Shown: in pieces, positions 1 through 7,787 of the stretch
Numbering within the stretch: position 1 is the first letter of the stretch
How the letters are laid out: the number at the start of each line of letters is the position of its first letter
Assembly (NCBI GenBank): GCA_039978075.1
Contig: JBDWCA010000013.1
Coordinates: 62,001-126,000 of the forward strand
Direction: 5' to 3'
Source of the DNA: Anderseniella sp039978075
Lineage (GTDB): Bacteria > Pseudomonadota > Alphaproteobacteria > Rhizobiales > Aestuariivirgaceae
DNA: 64,000 nt
Position numbers and translations under genes: made by a program
Notes under the pieces: model-generated
What the model was told of the DNA's origin: nothing
What the model saw: only the letters and a program-made list of their open reading frames with translations
Database searches by the model: none

Positions 1-1046
1 CCACTCCAAAAGGTGGCAACACAAAACACAAACTCTCAACACTTGAAACCCTAGGCTGGCAGCTTTACTTCGCCCAACAGACCAGTGTGGACGAGATGGC
101 CGAGACGCCACCAGTTCGCGTCATCGAGGTGCATCGCAACGGTCTTCATGCGGTGGGGGACGGGGTGGACACCATCATCCCCCCCGGGCCCGACGCCACA
201 GTTGGTGATTGGCTGCTGTTCGACCGGACCCATCCAGCTTCCAGCCGGGTACTTGACCGCAAAAGCCTGATCAAACGCCGCGCCGCCGGGCATGATCGTC
301 AGACACAACTGATCGCCGCCAATATCGACACGGCGTTCATCGTGTCTTCCTGCAACCAGGATTTTAACGTGGCGCGATTAGAACGCTACATCGCCCTGGC
401 CTTTGAGGCCGACGTGGCACCGGTCATCATCCTGACCAAGACCGACCTCTGCGAGACGCCGGATCAGTATGTGGCCGAGGCAAGTGCCATCTCCGACCAG
501 GTTCCGGTTGTGGTTCTCGATGCGCGGGGCGAGGAGCCAAAGTCGAAACTGGCAGACTGGTGCAGGCCGGGTCAGACGCTTGCATTTCTGGGATCATCCG
601 GCGTGGGCAAGTCAACGCTGATCAATGCGTTGTCCGGAACCCTGTCTATCGAGACACAGGCCATACGCGAAGATGACGCCAAGGGCCGCCACACCACGAC
701 AAGCCGCCAGCTTCACATCCTCCAGAACGGCTGCGCGGTTCTGGATACACCCGGCATGCGGGAGCTCCAGCTGACCGACGTGGGAACCGGTGTGGCCGAT
801 GTCTTTTCCGACCTCCATGCGCTTTCAACACAATGCCGGTTCAACGACTGCCAGCACGAGACAGAGCCGGGATGTGCCGTTCTTGCAGCCATGGAAGCCG
901 GAGAAATAGACAGTGTCCGCCTGGCGCGCTGGCAGAAGCTCGTTGCCGAAGACAGGCACAATTCTGCCAGTCTTGCCCAGAGGAAGTCTAAGGACAAAGC
1001 GCTGGGAAAACTCATCCGCCAGGTTCAGAAACAGAAAAAGAAGTGA
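1..1046 (+). CDS. rsgA: Ribosome small subunit-dependent GTPase A (RsgA), 5' end outside window
   Basis: RsgA is a circularly permuted GTPase that checks late maturation of the 30S subunit. Visible motifs are G4 (TKTD), G1 P-loop (GSSGVGKSTL), G3 (DTPGMRE) and the C-terminal zinc motif CRFNDCQHETEPGC. The frame is open back to base 3, with no stop and no in-frame ATG/GTG/TTG before the GTG at 87. The residues before that GTG (TLETLGWQLYFAQQTSVDEM) match the usual RsgA N-terminus, so the real start lies upstream of the window and the GTG at 87 is an internal Val. The C-terminus is Lys-rich, as is common in the family. The family assignment is firm. Confidence 0.95.
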   Translation, partial: TPKGGNTKHKLSTLETLGWQLYFAQQTSVDEMAETPPVRVIEVHRNGLHAVGDGVDTIIPPGPDATVGDWLLFDRTHPASSRVLDRKSLIKRRAAGHDRQTQLIAANIDTAFIVSSCNQDFNVARLERYIALAFEADVAPVIILTKTDLCETPDQYVAEASAISDQVPVVVLDARGEEPKSKLADWCRPGQTLAFLGSSGVGKSTLINALSGTLSIETQAIREDDAKGRHTTTSRQLHILQNGCAVLDTPGMRELQLTDVGTGVADVFSDLHALSTQCRFNDCQHETEPGCAVLAAMEAGEIDSVRLARWQKLVAEDRHNSASLAQRKSKDKALGKLIRQVQKQKKK

Positions 1047-1189
1047 TTACAGGATGTACCGGCATTGTATCGATTGCGGTTGAATACCGGCTGTGACCAA
1101 CACGTCACAACTGTGGAAATAACGCATCGGTACAGGATTTAACACACAACTCCAAGTTGAGCATGTGCTAAATAATGATTCGAGAATTT

Positions 1190-1205
1190 GAAACTGGCCA
1201 GTTTC
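1190..1205. promoter_or_regulatory. 16-bp perfect palindrome upstream of the triple-barrel gene
   Basis: GAAACTGGCCAGTTTC is exactly self-complementary and ends 26 bp before the ATG at 1232. It could be a dimeric repressor or activator site, or a 5'-UTR hairpin. The rest of the 185-bp gap after rsgA is relatively AT-rich and probably holds the promoter, but I see no clean -35/-10 pair. Confidence 0.5.
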
Positions 1206-1231
1206 GATAAATCGATTACGGGGGTAATCAA

Positions 1232-3106
1232 ATGAAGAACGTTCTTGCTGGCAGCGTGTGTCTTGCCGGACTGATTGCAGGATCACTTGCAGCTCAGGCC
1301 AATGAAACGCCCTGGTATATGGGTGGCTTTGGGGGCGGCGTGTTTGCTGAAACCGAAGGCGTCACGGCTGATGTCACAACGGAAGCCCTTCGTTTCGACA
1401 CCGGGTTTACCGCCGGCGGCGTGGTCGGCAAGGAGATCATGCATCTGGTGCGCGGCGAGCTGGAAGTGTCCTATGCCAGGATTGACGGTGACACCCGCGA
1501 AAATGGCGGTCTGAATTCAAGCGTCCCGTTAAACGGACAGGTCGATGCTGTTTTCCTGCTGGCAAACGTCTGGAAAGATTTCGATCTGGGCTCCGGCCTG
1601 ACCCCTTACATCGGCGGTGGCGTGGGGCTTGGTTTTACGGACATAAACCTGACGACCGAAGAACCGATCAGGGGCGATGACACAAGCTTCGCGGCCCAGG
1701 TTGGCGCGGGCGTCAGATTTGCCATATCGGACCGTCTGACCCTCGATGCAGGTTATCGCTTCAAGGGGCTGGTTGATGTGTTGACGGATGGCCTCGACGG
1801 TGGTGAGGACAACGCCAAGGGAAGCTACTTCATTCACACTTTGCAGGCAGGCGTCACCTACAGCTTCGGAGAGCCGGGCATTGAACCGACGGCTGATTAT
1901 GAGCAATCTGGCGCAGACTGGTATTTATCCGCCTTTGCAGGCGTTGCGTCGGCGGGCATCACACCTGTCAATGTAGATGGCGAAACCCAGGCTGTTATCT
2001 TCGACACAGGGTTTGAGGCAGGCATCGCGGCTGGCACGTCGCTGGTCCCCGGGCTGCGGGGCGAGCTTGAATTTTCCGTCATCGCTCAGGACCCGAGCAC
2101 TCACACAGAGGACGCCAACGATGCACCGCTGCCAACAAACGGGCATCTGACCCAATACCTGCTGCTTGCCAATCTGTGGAAAGACATTCCGATGGGCGCA
2201 TTGACGCCTTACGTCGGCGCAGGCCTCGGTGTCGGCGTTGTGGATGCCCGGTTTGATGAATTGAGCACCCAGGAGATTGACGACACGCGCGCCGCGCTGG
2301 CTGCTCAGTTCGGCATGGGAGTGCGGTTTGCGGCATCCGACCGCATCATGATTGATGCCAGTTACCGGTACAAGGGAACCATTACGGCCCTGTTGCGAGG
2401 TGCCGGTGACCAGGGTGACAATGACCACTCGACCGGCAGTTATTTCAGCCACGTGGCACAGCTCGGGATCGCCTGGCAGATGGGCGAACCGGTCAATGTA
2501 TCACCGGTCACCGACTTCGATCCGGCTGGAACCAGCTCTTACCTTGCCGTGTTCGGCGGCGCTGCAATCAATCCGGAAGCCGGCATTCAGGAAGACAACG
2601 ATCAAAACCTTGTCCGGTTTGATGACGGTCACAGCTTCGGTGGTGCCATCGGCACCCGGGTTGCGGACGGCCTTCGCGGAGAACTCGAAGTGTCCTACCT
2701 GGAGATCGATCCGAAAGACCGACGCAATGAAGGTCCCGGGGATACAATCACCGACCTGGATGGTGAGCACAGCCATATCTACCTGCTAGCCAATCTGTGG
2801 AAGGATTTTGAGCTGGGCATGGGCTTCAACCCCTATATTGGCGGCGGTCTGGGCATGGCCTTTGTTGACAGCCGAATGGAAATTGATGGCGGCGATGGTG
2901 ATGTGGATGACTTCCAGCCGGCCTTTGCCGGCCAGTTCGGAGCTGGCGTCCGCTTCGCGCTGACAGACAGCCTGACCGCCGATGTCGGTTACCGCTACAA
3001 GGCTGTTCTCAACGCCTTGTCACGTGGAGAGGACGGCGGCGACGACCATGCATCCGGCACCTACGAAACCCATATTGTTCAGGGCGGTGTCGCCTGGATG
3101 TTCTGA
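1232..3106 (+). CDS. Outer-membrane protein with three tandem beta-barrel domains
   Basis: The 624-aa product has a Sec signal peptide (residues 1-23, cleavage after AQA) and three repeats of about 190 aa: 28-213, 230-418 and 436-624. Each repeat starts with a W/SYxxxFxG strand, contains RGELEVSY-like, LLANxWKDF, TPYIGGGxG and GAGVRFAxSDxLxxDxxYRxKG strands, and ends in aromatic/hydrophobic residues; the last ends VAWMF, a typical outer-membrane C-terminal signature. The repeats resemble the Opa/OmpA-like eight-stranded barrel fold normally found once per protein of about 200 aa. Short acidic, Pro-containing linkers (GEPGIEPTADYEQSG, GEPVNVSPVTDFDPAGTS) separate them. A G-rich stretch precedes the ATG. 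It is monocistronic. The substrate or function is unknown; adhesin-like or structural roles are possible. Confidence 0.85.
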   Translation: MKNVLAGSVCLAGLIAGSLAAQANETPWYMGGFGGGVFAETEGVTADVTTEALRFDTGFTAGGVVGKEIMHLVRGELEVSYARIDGDTRENGGLNSSVPLNGQVDAVFLLANVWKDFDLGSGLTPYIGGGVGLGFTDINLTTEEPIRGDDTSFAAQVGAGVRFAISDRLTLDAGYRFKGLVDVLTDGLDGGEDNAKGSYFIHTLQAGVTYSFGEPGIEPTADYEQSGADWYLSAFAGVASAGITPVNVDGETQAVIFDTGFEAGIAAGTSLVPGLRGELEFSVIAQDPSTHTEDANDAPLPTNGHLTQYLLLANLWKDIPMGALTPYVGAGLGVGVVDARFDELSTQEIDDTRAALAAQFGMGVRFAASDRIMIDASYRYKGTITALLRGAGDQGDNDHSTGSYFSHVAQLGIAWQMGEPVNVSPVTDFDPAGTSSYLAVFGGAAINPEAGIQEDNDQNLVRFDDGHSFGGAIGTRVADGLRGELEVSYLEIDPKDRRNEGPGDTITDLDGEHSHIYLLANLWKDFELGMGFNPYIGGGLGMAFVDSRMEIDGGDGDVDDFQPAFAGQFGAGVRFALTDSLTADVGYRYKAVLNALSRGEDGGDDHASGTYETHIVQGGVAWMF

Positions 3107-3142
3107 CGGATACCCAGCCGCAGGCTTCATTGCCTGAACGAA

Positions 3143-4351
3143 CTACCCGGCAGAAACCGTATCAAAGGCCATCGGCAAGGTGACGGGTCCGGTGTTGCCG
3201 CTGTCCGGCAGCCATTCCGGTTGACCATCATAGACCGGGTTCTTCAGCCGTTGCGCCAGCAGTTTCAGCGCTTCGGTCATGTCGCCTCTGGCAATCTGTG
3301 ATCCGATACAGTGATGCCTGCCGCCGCCGAACCCGAAATGCGGCTTGCGTTGCACAGTGATATCGAAACCGGGTGTGAAGTGCTCCGGATCACTCGCCGC
3401 AGCGCTTGAGAACAGGTGAATGGTGGTACCTTCGGCAATCGGCACGCCCTTGAACTCAAAATCCTCGGTGGCCTCACGGGTCACCCATGTTGTGGTTGGG
3501 CGCAGGCGCATGACCTCTTCCACGGCAGGGCGCGCAAGGTCCGGATTGCCACCCAGCAGGGCCCACTGATCAGGATGGTCGATGAACATGGCCATGGCCA
3601 GCCCAATCTGGCTTCGTGTTGTATCGATACCCCCAAAGATCGACAGTATGATCATATCGTACAGTTCCTGGTCGCTGAGCGTGTCCTTGTCTTCATTGGC
3701 GTTAATCAAGGCGCTGATAAAATCATCGCGCGGCGCGCGCCGGCGGTCAGCGACTATCTGTTCCGCAATGGTAAAAAACCTTGTGGTTGCCGCATTGATC
3801 CTGATTTCGTCACGGGCATAGGTCACCCCAAGCGCCAGACCCATAGTGACCGCAAGGTCGGCAAATTCCTGCCATTGCATATGTGAAACCCCGACGAGTT
3901 CACAAACCACACGAGTTGCATAGGGCTCGGCAAACCGGCTCATGAATTCACATTTACCGTCTGCCTCAAAGTCGCGGATCAGCTCATCGGCAAGCGTCTG
4001 AAACTTCGGGATCATACCGGCTACCAGCCGTGGCGCGAACGCCGGCGCCCCGAGCTTGCGAAGCCTGGCATGGTCAGCGCCTTCCCGGTTCAGCATCATG
4101 CGCTTCCACCATTGTGCCCACACCCCGCCTGCCTGATTGTGCTCCGGCCAGCGATATGATCCCTGCCGCAACAGCGGATGGTTGATCATCTGCTTCATTT
4201 CGTCATAGCGCAGAACCGCCAGGCCATAGGGCGTGCGTGCCCACCAGCTCGCCTCCCGGGCCCGCAGCACCGCTTCGGAGCGAATGGAGAAATCCGGATC
4301 GGACGGATCCAGAAACGGTGTGTCGTCGCTATGGTGAATTCTGCACATCAT
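3143..4351 (-). CDS. Cytochrome P450
   Basis: The 402-aa soluble bacterial (class I type) P450 shows the oxygen-activating I-helix motif GGIDTTRS (240-247), the K-helix ExxR (E279-R282) and the heme-binding loop FGFGGGRHHCIG (339-350) with Cys348 as axial thiolate. It would hydroxylate or demethylate a small lipophilic substrate using electrons from a ferredoxin and reductase, neither of which is adjacent; the nearest ferredoxin gene in the window is at 47443. It is transcribed convergently with the barrel gene. An ATG ATG pair leaves a one-codon start ambiguity. The substrate cannot be told from sequence. Confidence 0.93.
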   Translation of the reverse strand: MMCRIHHSDDTPFLDPSDPDFSIRSEAVLRAREASWWARTPYGLAVLRYDEMKQMINHPLLRQGSYRWPEHNQAGGVWAQWWKRMMLNREGADHARLRKLGAPAFAPRLVAGMIPKFQTLADELIRDFEADGKCEFMSRFAEPYATRVVCELVGVSHMQWQEFADLAVTMGLALGVTYARDEIRINAATTRFFTIAEQIVADRRRAPRDDFISALINANEDKDTLSDQELYDMIILSIFGGIDTTRSQIGLAMAMFIDHPDQWALLGGNPDLARPAVEEVMRLRPTTTWVTREATEDFEFKGVPIAEGTTIHLFSSAAASDPEHFTPGFDITVQRKPHFGFGGGRHHCIGSQIARGDMTEALKLLAQRLKNPVYDGQPEWLPDSGNTGPVTLPMAFDTVSAG

Positions 4352-4460
4352 GCTGGCCTGTTCGATACACCGGCCGGGAACCGGACCAAATGAGAAACCC
4401 AGACTGCACTACATCGGCAATTGCATCAATCGACCAGACTTCTGGATCGAGATGAGGAAA

Positions 4461-4580
4461 TCACGACTGTTGTTCACCGCTTTCCTTCAGTTTCTTTTCC
4501 AGGCTGGTCACCCTGGCCAGTGCTGTGATGCTGAACACAAAAGCGGCCATTGAAAATGCCCCGAATACAAATTCCATCAT
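4461..4580 (-). CDS. 39-aa single-span membrane peptide
   Basis: This short gene encodes a hydrophobic N-terminal helix (residues 2-22, MEFVFGAFSMAAFVFSITAL) followed by a charged amphipathic tail, RVTSLEKKLKESGEQQS, that could form a short coiled coil. A good Shine-Dalgarno GGAGAA lies just before the ATG ATG start. It sits in the 240-bp gap between the P450 and the DHFR-like gene, on the same strand as both. The layout (one TM helix plus a Leu/Lys heptad) is typical of small bacterial membrane proteins of unknown role. Coding status is inferred from the RBS, composition and clean reading frame; I do not recognise a named family. Confidence 0.6.
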   Translation of the reverse strand: MMEFVFGAFSMAAFVFSITALARVTSLEKKLKESGEQQS

Positions 4581-4592
4581 GGTTCTCCATTG

Positions 4593-5180
4593 TCAGGTTT
4601 GCGCTTTGCGACGGTAGATGTTCATGACGACACCGTTCCGGCAGGCTTCGGATTTCAGCAGTTGCAACTGGTTCTGCGAACAGCCTTGCTGAAACAGCCG
4701 CTTACCCGGTCCGACAAGCGTCGGAAAGGTCCATAGCCGGAACTCGTCAACAAGGTCAGCCGCGATGAGTGCCTGGATCAGTTCACTGCTTCCGTGCACC
4801 TGCAGGAGCGGACCTTCCATGCTTTTCAGCCCGGCAACCCTGTCTGCTACATTCCCGGTTATGGCATGCGAGTTTGTCCAGTTGAGGGTATCCGGCGACG
4901 AGGTCGCGACATATTTTGTTGCCGCGTTCATTGTGTCAGCAGCGCGATCGTCCTTAACATCAGGCCAGTAACCGGCGAAAATGTCGTAGGTCTTGCGACC
5001 AAACAGCACGTCATACGGTTGCGCCATTGCCTCGCGGCCAACCTGCGACATGACCTCATCCCAATAAGGAGTTGCCCAGCCGCCATGCGCGAAACCGCCG
5101 GAGCGATCTTCATCCGGCAACCCCGGGGCCTGCATAACACCGTCCAGAGTGATAAATGTAAGAATTGCCAGTTCTCTCAT
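4593..5180 (-). CDS. Dihydrofolate reductase family protein (RibD C-terminal-like)
   Basis: The 195-aa product belongs to the YyaP/RibD-C group of the DHFR fold. It has the N-terminal strand LAILTFITLDGVMQAPG, the FGRKTYDIFAGYWP segment typical of NADPH-binding members, and the C-terminal region LVDEFRLWTFPTLVGPG. Such proteins are NAD(P)H-dependent reductases of unknown substrate and are not the housekeeping DHFR. I place the start at the ATG at 5180, because it forms a TAATG overlap with the stop of the preceding GFA gene and has AAGGA upstream; a longer frame to 5222 lacks homology. The gene is translationally coupled to the GFA gene. Confidence 0.88.
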   Translation of the reverse strand: MRELAILTFITLDGVMQAPGLPDEDRSGGFAHGGWATPYWDEVMSQVGREAMAQPYDVLFGRKTYDIFAGYWPDVKDDRAADTMNAATKYVATSSPDTLNWTNSHAITGNVADRVAGLKSMEGPLLQVHGSSELIQALIAADLVDEFRLWTFPTLVGPGKRLFQQGCSQNQLQLLKSEACRNGVVMNIYRRKAQT

Positions 5181-5581
5181 TATTGGTTTTCCTTCTTGTT
5201 TTCTGGCGCCGGCAAATCCCATGGCTGTGCGGCTTCAGCAAAGACCACGAATCCCGGTTGAAAAACCGACGGATCGTCCAAGGTGGCCGCATGAAAGTAC
5301 AGCCGCTCCGGAAACCGGTCGGTGCGACTGATCAACGGCGACCCACAGGTCGGGCAAAACCCGCTGTAGGTGTCGGCGCCAGCGTCGCTTGATCCCTTGT
5401 ATTCCCTGATCTCACCGGTGATTTTCACCTCATCCACCGGCAAGGCGAAGGCCGATGCGTGCCCGGTGCCGGTTGCGCGCTGGCATTTTCGACAATGACA
5501 ACTGAAAGAGAATTCGAATTCAACTTCGGTTTCGTATCGAACTGCGCCACAGGTGCAGCCTCCGGTCAGCTTAGCAGCCAC
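5180..5581 (-). CDS. GFA family protein (glutathione-dependent formaldehyde-activating fold)
   Basis: The 133-aa protein carries the zinc-binding Cys pattern of the GFA family: GGCTCGAVRY near the N-terminus, CHCRKCQR in the middle and CPTCGSPL towards the C-terminus. Family members bind Zn and often act on glutathione adducts or have no assigned role. The start is taken as GTG at 5581, preceded by a perfect AGGAGG (5591-5596) with 9-nt spacing; the frame extends further to 5632 without a family match. The stop overlaps the DHFR-like start (TAATG). The pair diverges from the ArsR operon, with only 62 bp between start codons, so they probably share regulation. Confidence 0.88.
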   Translation of the reverse strand: MAAKLTGGCTCGAVRYETEVEFEFSFSCHCRKCQRATGTGHASAFALPVDEVKITGEIREYKGSSDAGADTYSGFCPTCGSPLISRTDRFPERLYFHAATLDDPSVFQPGFVVFAEAAQPWDLPAPENKKENQ

Positions 5582-5608
5582 TTTGATTGTCCTCCTGAAA
5601 TGAGAGAC

Positions 5609-5651
5609 TTGACATATGCTCTCGACAATCAATATATAGCCATATGGCTAT
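5609..5651 (+). promoter_or_regulatory. Sigma70-type promoter and ArsR operator; mRNA likely leaderless
   Basis: TTGACA at 5609-5614 is followed after 18 nt by TATATA (5633-5638). A perfect 16-bp palindrome, ATAGCCATATGGCTAT (5636-5651), overlaps the -10 and contains the ATG at 5644. The predicted transcription start falls within a few bases of the ATG and no Shine-Dalgarno is present, so the transcript is probably leaderless. The palindrome is the likely autoregulatory ArsR site and also sits in the divergent GFA upstream region. Confidence 0.65.
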
Positions 5652-5994
5652 TCAATATCAAGTCCCTTTGGACCGTACGTTTCATGCCCTCGGCGATGGC
5701 ACCCGTCGCCAGATAATTGCCTTACTCGCGAAGAACGGCGCTTGTTCGGCAAACGAACTGCGCGCGCCGTTCGATGTGGCGCAGCCCACCATATCCAAGC
5801 ATCTCAAGGTGCTGGAAAAGGCCGGACTGGTAAGCCGCGAAATTGACGGGCGTACCCATCGGTTTCGACTGGAGACAATGCCGATGGATGAGGCCGAAGA
5901 CTGGATCGAATGGCACAAGGCGTTCTGGGAAGGCTCGCTAAGGCGGCTGGATGGATATCTCAAAAACATGGAAGAAACGGAGGGCAAACCGTGA
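5644..5994 (+). CDS. ArsR-family winged-helix regulator (SRPBCC-linked type)
   Basis: The 116-aa protein has the ArsR winged-helix fold: FHALGDGTRRQIIALLAKNG, then the recognition region VAQPTISKHLKVLEKAGLV and the wing DGRTHRFRL. No metal-binding CxC motif is seen. The C-terminal WIEWHKAFWEGSLRRLDGYL is typical of ArsR members encoded next to AHSA1/SRPBCC genes. It overlaps the downstream SRPBCC gene as TGATG. It probably represses its own operon and the divergent GFA/DHFR-like pair through the palindrome spanning its start codon. Confidence 0.92.
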   Translation: MAIQYQVPLDRTFHALGDGTRRQIIALLAKNGACSANELRAPFDVAQPTISKHLKVLEKAGLVSREIDGRTHRFRLETMPMDEAEDWIEWHKAFWEGSLRRLDGYLKNMEETEGKP

Positions 5995-6482
5995 TGAACC
6001 ATGCCTCGACCCACACAACCACCGTCCGCCGGCTGGTACAGGCAGACAGAACCCGTGTCTTCGATGCTTTCGCCAGCGCGGATGCTCTGACAGAATGGTT
6101 TGCACCGGATGCCGGCATCACCCTTGAAGTGATCGATTTTGACTTCGTGCCGCACGGCACATTCCGGCTGCGCTTCACCATGCCAGACGGAACCAGACCC
6201 ACCGTTGGCGGGCAATATCTCGTTATCAACCACCCCGACCAGATTGTATTCTCGTGGGTCTGGGAGGCGCCTGACATTCATGCCGGTATTCAGACTCAGG
6301 TTTCTGTCCGGTTCATAGAGCACGGCGATCAGACCGAAGTCACGATTACCCACGATCTATTGCCCTCACGCGAAGCCTGCGACCGGCATGCCCTGGGCTG
6401 GGAAGGCACGCTGGGCCGTCTTGGCGAGGCCTTCGATACAGGTGTTTTGAACGCCTTGGACCATCGAGCTTTACATGCCTGA
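5994..6482 (+). CDS. SRPBCC (AHSA1-like) domain protein
   Basis: The 162-aa protein has the START/Bet v1-like AHSA1 fold, with the typical beginning TTTVRRLVQADRTRVFDAFA, the central TMPDGTRPTVGGQYLVI region and HALGWEGTLGRLGEAF near the end. The fold makes a hydrophobic cavity; ligands of the ArsR-linked members are mostly unknown. The start ATG at 5994 overlaps the ArsR stop (TGATG), while the frame is open upstream inside the ArsR gene. It is the second gene of a four-gene operon. Confidence 0.9.
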   Translation: MNHASTHTTTVRRLVQADRTRVFDAFASADALTEWFAPDAGITLEVIDFDFVPHGTFRLRFTMPDGTRPTVGGQYLVINHPDQIVFSWVWEAPDIHAGIQTQVSVRFIEHGDQTEVTITHDLLPSREACDRHALGWEGTLGRLGEAFDTGVLNALDHRALHA

Positions 6483-6879
6483 GATCACCTTACCTGTTAC
6501 ATCAAGCCTCACGGGCGGGCTGGTCATACTGCTGGTGATCCTCAGTGCATTGGTCACCGAACGCCGCGCGCGGCTCGGTGGCATCCAGTTCGGTGATGCG
6601 GAAGACGCAAGACTGCGCGCCCGTATCAGGGCACACGCCAATCTTGTTGAAATCGCACCCATGGTGCTGATTGCACTTGGCCTGATGGAATACGCAGGCG
6701 CTCCGCCTGCCCTGCTCTGGTGGTGTGCCGCAGTCTTCTCTATTGGCCGTTTACTGCATGCAACGCGAATGTATGTCGGCAACCCGTATGTCGGGCTTTT
6801 TTCAATCGTATCGCAGCACATCATCTGCATCACGGCAGGTATCTGGCTGCTCAGTCACTTCCTTTTTCAAAGCATCTGA
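6475..6879 (+). CDS. MAPEG family membrane protein
   Basis: The 134-aa integral membrane protein has about four transmembrane helices and the MAPEG signature RIRAHANLVEIAPMVLIALG, followed by ARLRAR-type charged and ATRMYVGNP segments. MAPEG proteins include glutathione transferases and peroxidases of membrane lipids. The start overlaps the SRPBCC stop by 8 bp, implying coupling. With the GFA gene nearby, this adds a second potential glutathione-linked function in the locus; that link is inference. Confidence 0.9.
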   Translation: MPEITLPVTSSLTGGLVILLVILSALVTERRARLGGIQFGDAEDARLRARIRAHANLVEIAPMVLIALGLMEYAGAPPALLWWCAAVFSIGRLLHATRMYVGNPYVGLFSIVSQHIICITAGIWLLSHFLFQSI

Positions 6880-6898
6880 ACCACAAGGAGGCAATCCC

Positions 6899-7252
6899 AT
6901 GACGATGGCACTAACGCCTGAACGACAAAGAGCCCTTGATGCCTTCTACCAGGGCGCAACGGTCAAAGACCCCGTGCAAATCCGATCTGCCCTGACGGAT
7001 GATTTCACCTTTAACGGTCCGGTCGGTTCGCACGACAATCCGGATACATTTGTGCAGTCCCTGCTGGCGTTTGACGGAAAGGTCACAGACTCCAGAATGA
7101 TCGCCGAAGACAACAGCCTCGTGCATCTGTATGTCCTCGATATAGGTGTGAAAATACCGATGTGCGACGTGATCGAATTTCGCGGCGACAAGCTGGCGTC
7201 CATGGTGCTGTACACGGATTCAAAACTGTTTGACCCCGGCAGCGGTCACTGA
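6899..7252 (+). CDS. SnoaL/NTF2-like fold protein
   Basis: The 117-aa protein has the cone-shaped alpha+beta NTF2-like architecture: N-terminal helix RQRALDAFYQGATVKD, then DDFTFNGPVGSHDNPDTFVQ, and C-terminal strands around CDVIEFRGDKLASMVLYTD. Members bind small hydrophobic ligands or act as isomerases or hydrolases. The start ATG at 6899 has AAGGAGG at 6885-6891; an alternative reading upstream would run into the MAPEG gene. It is the last gene of the ArsR operon. The specific substrate is unknown. Confidence 0.85.
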   Translation: MTMALTPERQRALDAFYQGATVKDPVQIRSALTDDFTFNGPVGSHDNPDTFVQSLLAFDGKVTDSRMIAEDNSLVHLYVLDIGVKIPMCDVIEFRGDKLASMVLYTDSKLFDPGSGH

Positions 7253-7333
7253 ACCTCCGGACACCAGACCGGACACGAACAATCAGCCGGTAAGGCCGCA
7301 TTGTTGCGGGACACCTCGGCCAGAGTTCAAAGC

Positions 7334-7687
7334 CTACGCCTCGAATATGGTTTCAAACCGGCCGAACAATATGCGTTTGCCGTCAAACGGCATCTCTGCG
7401 TTTTCAGGGCTCATGCGCTCGTCTGCCATGATCTTCTCCCAGCCTTTTTCATGGGCTTCCTTCGACGGCCAGACAATCCACGAGAATACCACCGTTTCGT
7501 CCGCTTCTTTTTTAACTGCCATGGGGAACGAGGTCAGCTTGCCGTCGGGCACGTCATCCCCCCAGTTCTCCATCACTTTCACCGCGCCATGGTCCATGAA
7601 TATCTGCGCCGAATACCGCGCGTGCTCAATAAACTTCTGCTTGTTTGCGGTTGGCACTGCGGCCACAAATCCATCTACGAAAGTCAT
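7334..7687 (-). CDS. DUF1428 family protein (YbaA-like)
   Basis: The 117-aa protein matches the DUF1428 family of dimeric ferredoxin-like-fold proteins: MTFVDGFVAAVPTANKQKF at the N-terminus, ALKVMENWGDDVP-like and FSWIVWPSKEAHEKGWEKIM in the middle and MPFDGKRILFGRFE at the C-terminus. The biochemical role is unknown; members often occur near ArsR and stress-type genes, as here. It converges with the NTF2-like gene, with no clear terminator between them. The next gene on its strand (ArsR) ends 100 bp upstream. Confidence 0.92.
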   Translation of the reverse strand: MTFVDGFVAAVPTANKQKFIEHARYSAQIFMDHGAVKVMENWGDDVPDGKLTSFPMAVKKEADETVVFSWIVWPSKEAHEKGWEKIMADERMSPENAEMPFDGKRILFGRFETIFEA

Positions 7688-7787
7688 GCTCGTTCTTCCC
7701 TTCTACTCACAATTGAACACTGCCTGAACCGCAACCATACCGATCTTTCTTGTTTGCATCATGAGTTCAGATTAGGCCGTTTTGTAC

